DNA from: Plectrocnemia conspersa
Lineage: Eukaryota; Arthropoda; Insecta; Trichoptera; Polycentropodidae
NCBI GenBank assembly: GCA_009617715.1
Contig: VTFK01000074.1
Coordinates: 1,488,001-1,552,000, forward strand
DNA length: 64,000 bases
Direction of reading: 5' to 3'
Both the position numbers and the translations under genes were made by a program. Below are positions 61,008 to 64,000 of the stretch, piece by piece; position 1 is the stretch's first letter; each line of letters starts with the position of its first letter. The notes under the pieces were generated by a model. The model was not told where the DNA came from and made no database searches. It worked only from the letters and a program-made list of their open reading frames with translations.

Positions 61008-61327
61008 AACCTGACAGGCGTGATCCCAATACGTTACAACGGAGTAAATCTGTAGCAACTGAGTAAGTCAATCAGATATGATGAATACCTACAAGTAAAT
61101 AATAATAACCAGACTGAAAAGTCTGGAAATTGGTGACACCTGTATTAATAATTATAAATTATTATGTGTAATATGGTTTACAACCAATAGATGTCATTCC
61201 ATCTGGGGACAATTTTTTAATAAAAGCGCAATTTTTATAAATAAAAATTCAAGTACCGCTGCCGGTACTCGAACGCGCAACCTCAAAGTTACTAGTCTAA
61301 GATGTTACGGACCACACTATTCCGTCC
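61008..61327 (-). repeat. tRNA-derived SINE (family S1), most complete copy
   Basis: The minus strand starts GGACGGAATAGTGTGGTCCG, has GCGCGTTCGAGTACCGGC as B-box region, a middle hairpin CCAGACTTTTCAGTCTGG, and ends TTGTAACGTATTGGG...CGCCTGTCAGGTTAT. It covers all blocks seen in the other copies and can serve as reference for the family (~320 bp). Confidence 0.8.
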
Positions 61328-64000
61328 TTATATACTTGATGTATGTAATATTTGTCTATCTAAAAATATATATCTACCGGTGAAAATGTATTCCGATATA
61401 ATTTAACTGAAATGACAAATTAAAAAAAATATTTTCAGTATAGATTTTTTTGAGAGATAATAATTATTTTTTTAAGCTATTCTAGCTTGAAAAAATTAAA
61501 TTCCTTATTATTTAATGTTCTTAAACTTTAGAATCAGGTTATTTATTGAATATTTTGTAAGGAATTTCGGGCCTTGATTTATTTTTTTATTTTTATTTAT
61601 TGCATTCTCAAGTTTTGTATTTTCATCAAAAAGTTGAATAAATGTGTATAACTTAATAAATATTAACTCCTCTTGCTATTTTATTACCTCTATTATATTG
61701 AAAAAGAGGTTTGTTATTTTATTTAAATAAAAAAAATAAAGTGAGGCAATATATTTTTATCCAATATGAATATTTTAGAATCAAATGTGTTCTTTGTATA
61801 ACATATCGTATATTAATATTGTAATTTCTGCTCTGTAGATAAAATAGCTGTGTGTTTCATTTTATCGTTTATAATTTGTAGCATATTTCAGGATAAATGG
61901 CAAAAAATATTTATTATTATCTTTATATATTTAATATAAAAAATAAATAGTGATGTAATACTCCAACTTTCTATTTTTCTTGCTCCTGAATATTGTAAAT
62001 TGTATGTTAATTATTTTCAATTATTATGCATTTTTTACACATTGCAGTTTTGGATTGCATTAACAATATAGGACAAAAAATAATTCAATAACTAATATTG
62101 TTGTTATCAAAAATAATATAAAATAAATATATTACATATCTTCTCAATAATTTGTATCAATGTAGCTATTTTTTTAAATTTTATTATAGTATTTGCTTTT
62201 TTATTCAAGAAGCACAGCTTTAAATAAATTTAATGTAAAATATTTATCAAATACTATTGGTCTCTATAATAAAATGGTTTCTAAGTATATTGTCAAATAA
62301 ATAGTTTTGAGTAGCAATTTATTTTGTCTACGTGATCTTATAAATTTAAATAAAATAATTTTAGCGCAAGAATTTAAAACAACGTTCAATTTTACATTTC
62401 CTATCTGTAGAACAAAAATCTTGTTATTTATTTCTTACATGCATCCATGGCCATAAATTACACTCGATTAAACACAACAACAGTGTAAAGCGACGCATGA
62501 GCATTTGCTTCCCTTAGCCGCTGTAACAAGACAACAAACGCAGACAGCTGTCCGTAACTTTCAACCCCCCGGTCGTTATCCCCGGACGGGGTGAATGAGT
62601 TTTTTCTTCTCTTCGAATTCTTTCCGCGATGCAAAGGAATGTGTGGCATCTCGGTATTGCCCAGCCGGGTGTGTTTATATTTTTTTTTAGGGGTTGCACT
62701 CTTCTTTTGCATAACGTTCCGAAAACAATAACAAACGGATCGTAAAGTATGATCATGTAGCAGCTACCCGCCTATTTGCAATAACGATACTGGGTACTGC
62801 CACCCTGATCCTGTACACAATGTTTGTTTACATTTGGTTTTTCAACCCTAAAAGCCCTTGTTTGAACGAAAATCTTTTATGAAATATAAAACATGTACTA
62901 GATAGAAATATGCACAACCTAATTAGTTCTTAGGCGATGATTGAATAAAATAAAGCAATGTTTTATTAATGACAAAGTTTAGGATCATAATCAGATTACG
63001 TAGCATATAAAAAGATTTTTCATATTTTTTAACACTAACATAAGAAATTGTTTTATATTATAAACAAATTGAATAGTTCACCTCCTCTTTTTTTTTATAG
63101 AATTTGTCTATAAGTCGAAACTCATTTACAAATCAAATCGTATTCACTTTCTCCCCAGGGTGAATTTCATAGCGAAAAGGCCCGGGAGGGTAGAATCGTC
63201 CCCGAGCGTCCCATGAGTCCTAACTACCGGACATTTCTCGAATGTCTACCCGTGGGCATATTTTCTATACGTAAAACCACCCCCTATACGACACTTGAAA
63301 ACCACCGCAATTTTTATACATGCACGCCACTGCGATAGCGCATTTGCAACGGCGTGAAAATTTCAAAAGCGTAAAAATTCACCACACACGCACACATATG
63401 GACCTTTCACCGCAGGTGAAATATTTTCGGATTAACGGATTATGGAGCATGAGCCGGGCAACCTTTTGGGTTTTTTATAACCAGAAAACTGTCCCTTTTT
63501 GACCATAAGCAGATCGTATGTATTTCACAAAAAAAACATCTGGAAAAATATTTTTTGTTCAATGGGATACAAATAAATAGGTATACGCTATTCACTAATA
63601 CGATGGTCTTTAAAAAATTAATGATATATAAAATAGGATATTTAAAAATTTTTTTTAACTAAATTTATGTACGTAAAAAATATATTTATTTAGCTAGTAA
63701 TTTATACCAATACTAAGAAATAGGAATACATATTTCTATTTCTTGATATTTATTATATAGATTTTAATTTGTTACAGATTTGTTATATTAGACCTGAATC
63801 TGAAGAATTTTTAGTATTAGACCTCAAGTTACATTGAAATTTTGGACTCACGTATTTATACTTGATTTTCTATTATATTTTACACTTTTTATATGTTATG
63901 AACAAGATAAAATTAAAAAACTTCTTAGGGCTATTGAAAGCCCCCATAATTATTTGCAATCTGCTGATTCCCAGGCAAAGCAGCTTTTTCTTATCTAATT
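61328..64000. other. Intronic or flanking DNA; islands at 62480-62830 and 63150-63500
   Basis: 61330-62450 is very AT-rich without features. The two islands are CG-containing and unique. Overlapping minus frames in the first (84 and 80 codons) and a 60-codon plus frame in the second have no domains. The window ends in non-coding DNA. Confidence 0.45.

Overview
The window is AT-rich (roughly 70-75% A+T by eye) animal nuclear DNA with spliceosomal introns, and most likely insect. The evidence is one clear coding exon with consensus splice sites, and many decayed Tc1, mariner, hAT, piggyBac, LINE and tRNA-derived SINE copies. Lepidoptera or another holometabolous insect fits, but the order is not proven by the sequence. 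No bacterial operons, CRISPR arrays, rRNA genes or intact tRNA genes are visible.

The only host-gene segment I can name confidently is a 76-nt exon at 53330-53405 (+). It encodes the start of the IMD (I-BAR) domain of an IRSp53/BAIAP2-family protein. The exon begins in phase 0 and ends one base into a Gly codon. I found neither the initiator exon nor the next IMD exon, so the window appears to be mostly long intron or upstream flank, with an intron of more than 10.5 kb following the exon. Blocks of higher-complexity, GC-richer unique DNA recur every few kb (for example 3.2-3.8, 10.2-10.65, 15.6-16.2, 20.6-20.85, 21.4-21.8, 25.1-25.4, 36.35-36.75, 44.5-44.9, 51.7-52.1, 58.9-59.55, 62.5-62.8 and 63.15-63.5 kb). 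These are candidate regulatory islands, not genes.

Layout. 1-6.4 kb: AT-rich DNA with an inverted pair of nuclear-receptor extended half-sites, a SINE stub and a LINE RT scrap. 6.4-9.6 kb: a TTAA-flanked MITE, then a diverged ~230-bp tandem repeat split by a 5'-truncated LINE, then a 101-bp GC-rich duplication. 12.8-19 kb: a LINE scrap, a 276-bp MITE, and a nest of Tc1, an internally deleted mariner and a hAT-type non-autonomous insert. 21.9-23.9 kb: a near-complete dead Tc1 element apparently inserted in a decayed hAT transposon. 28.1-28.8 kb: a Jockey-like RT relic. 30.6-33 kb: a ~400-bp-unit tandem repeat. 33.4-33.8 kb: the piggyBac transposase C-terminus. 37.8-38.6 kb: two SINE copies and a hammerhead-like motif. 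53.6-54.85 kb: a six-unit tandem repeat directly downstream of the IRSp53 exon. 57-61.3 kb: more SINEs and a LINE 3' stub.

No genes act together here as an operon or pathway. The functional content is one exon of an actin/membrane-curvature adaptor plus possible intronic regulatory DNA. Nearly everything else recognisable is mobile-element debris, every copy of which is interrupted or truncated.
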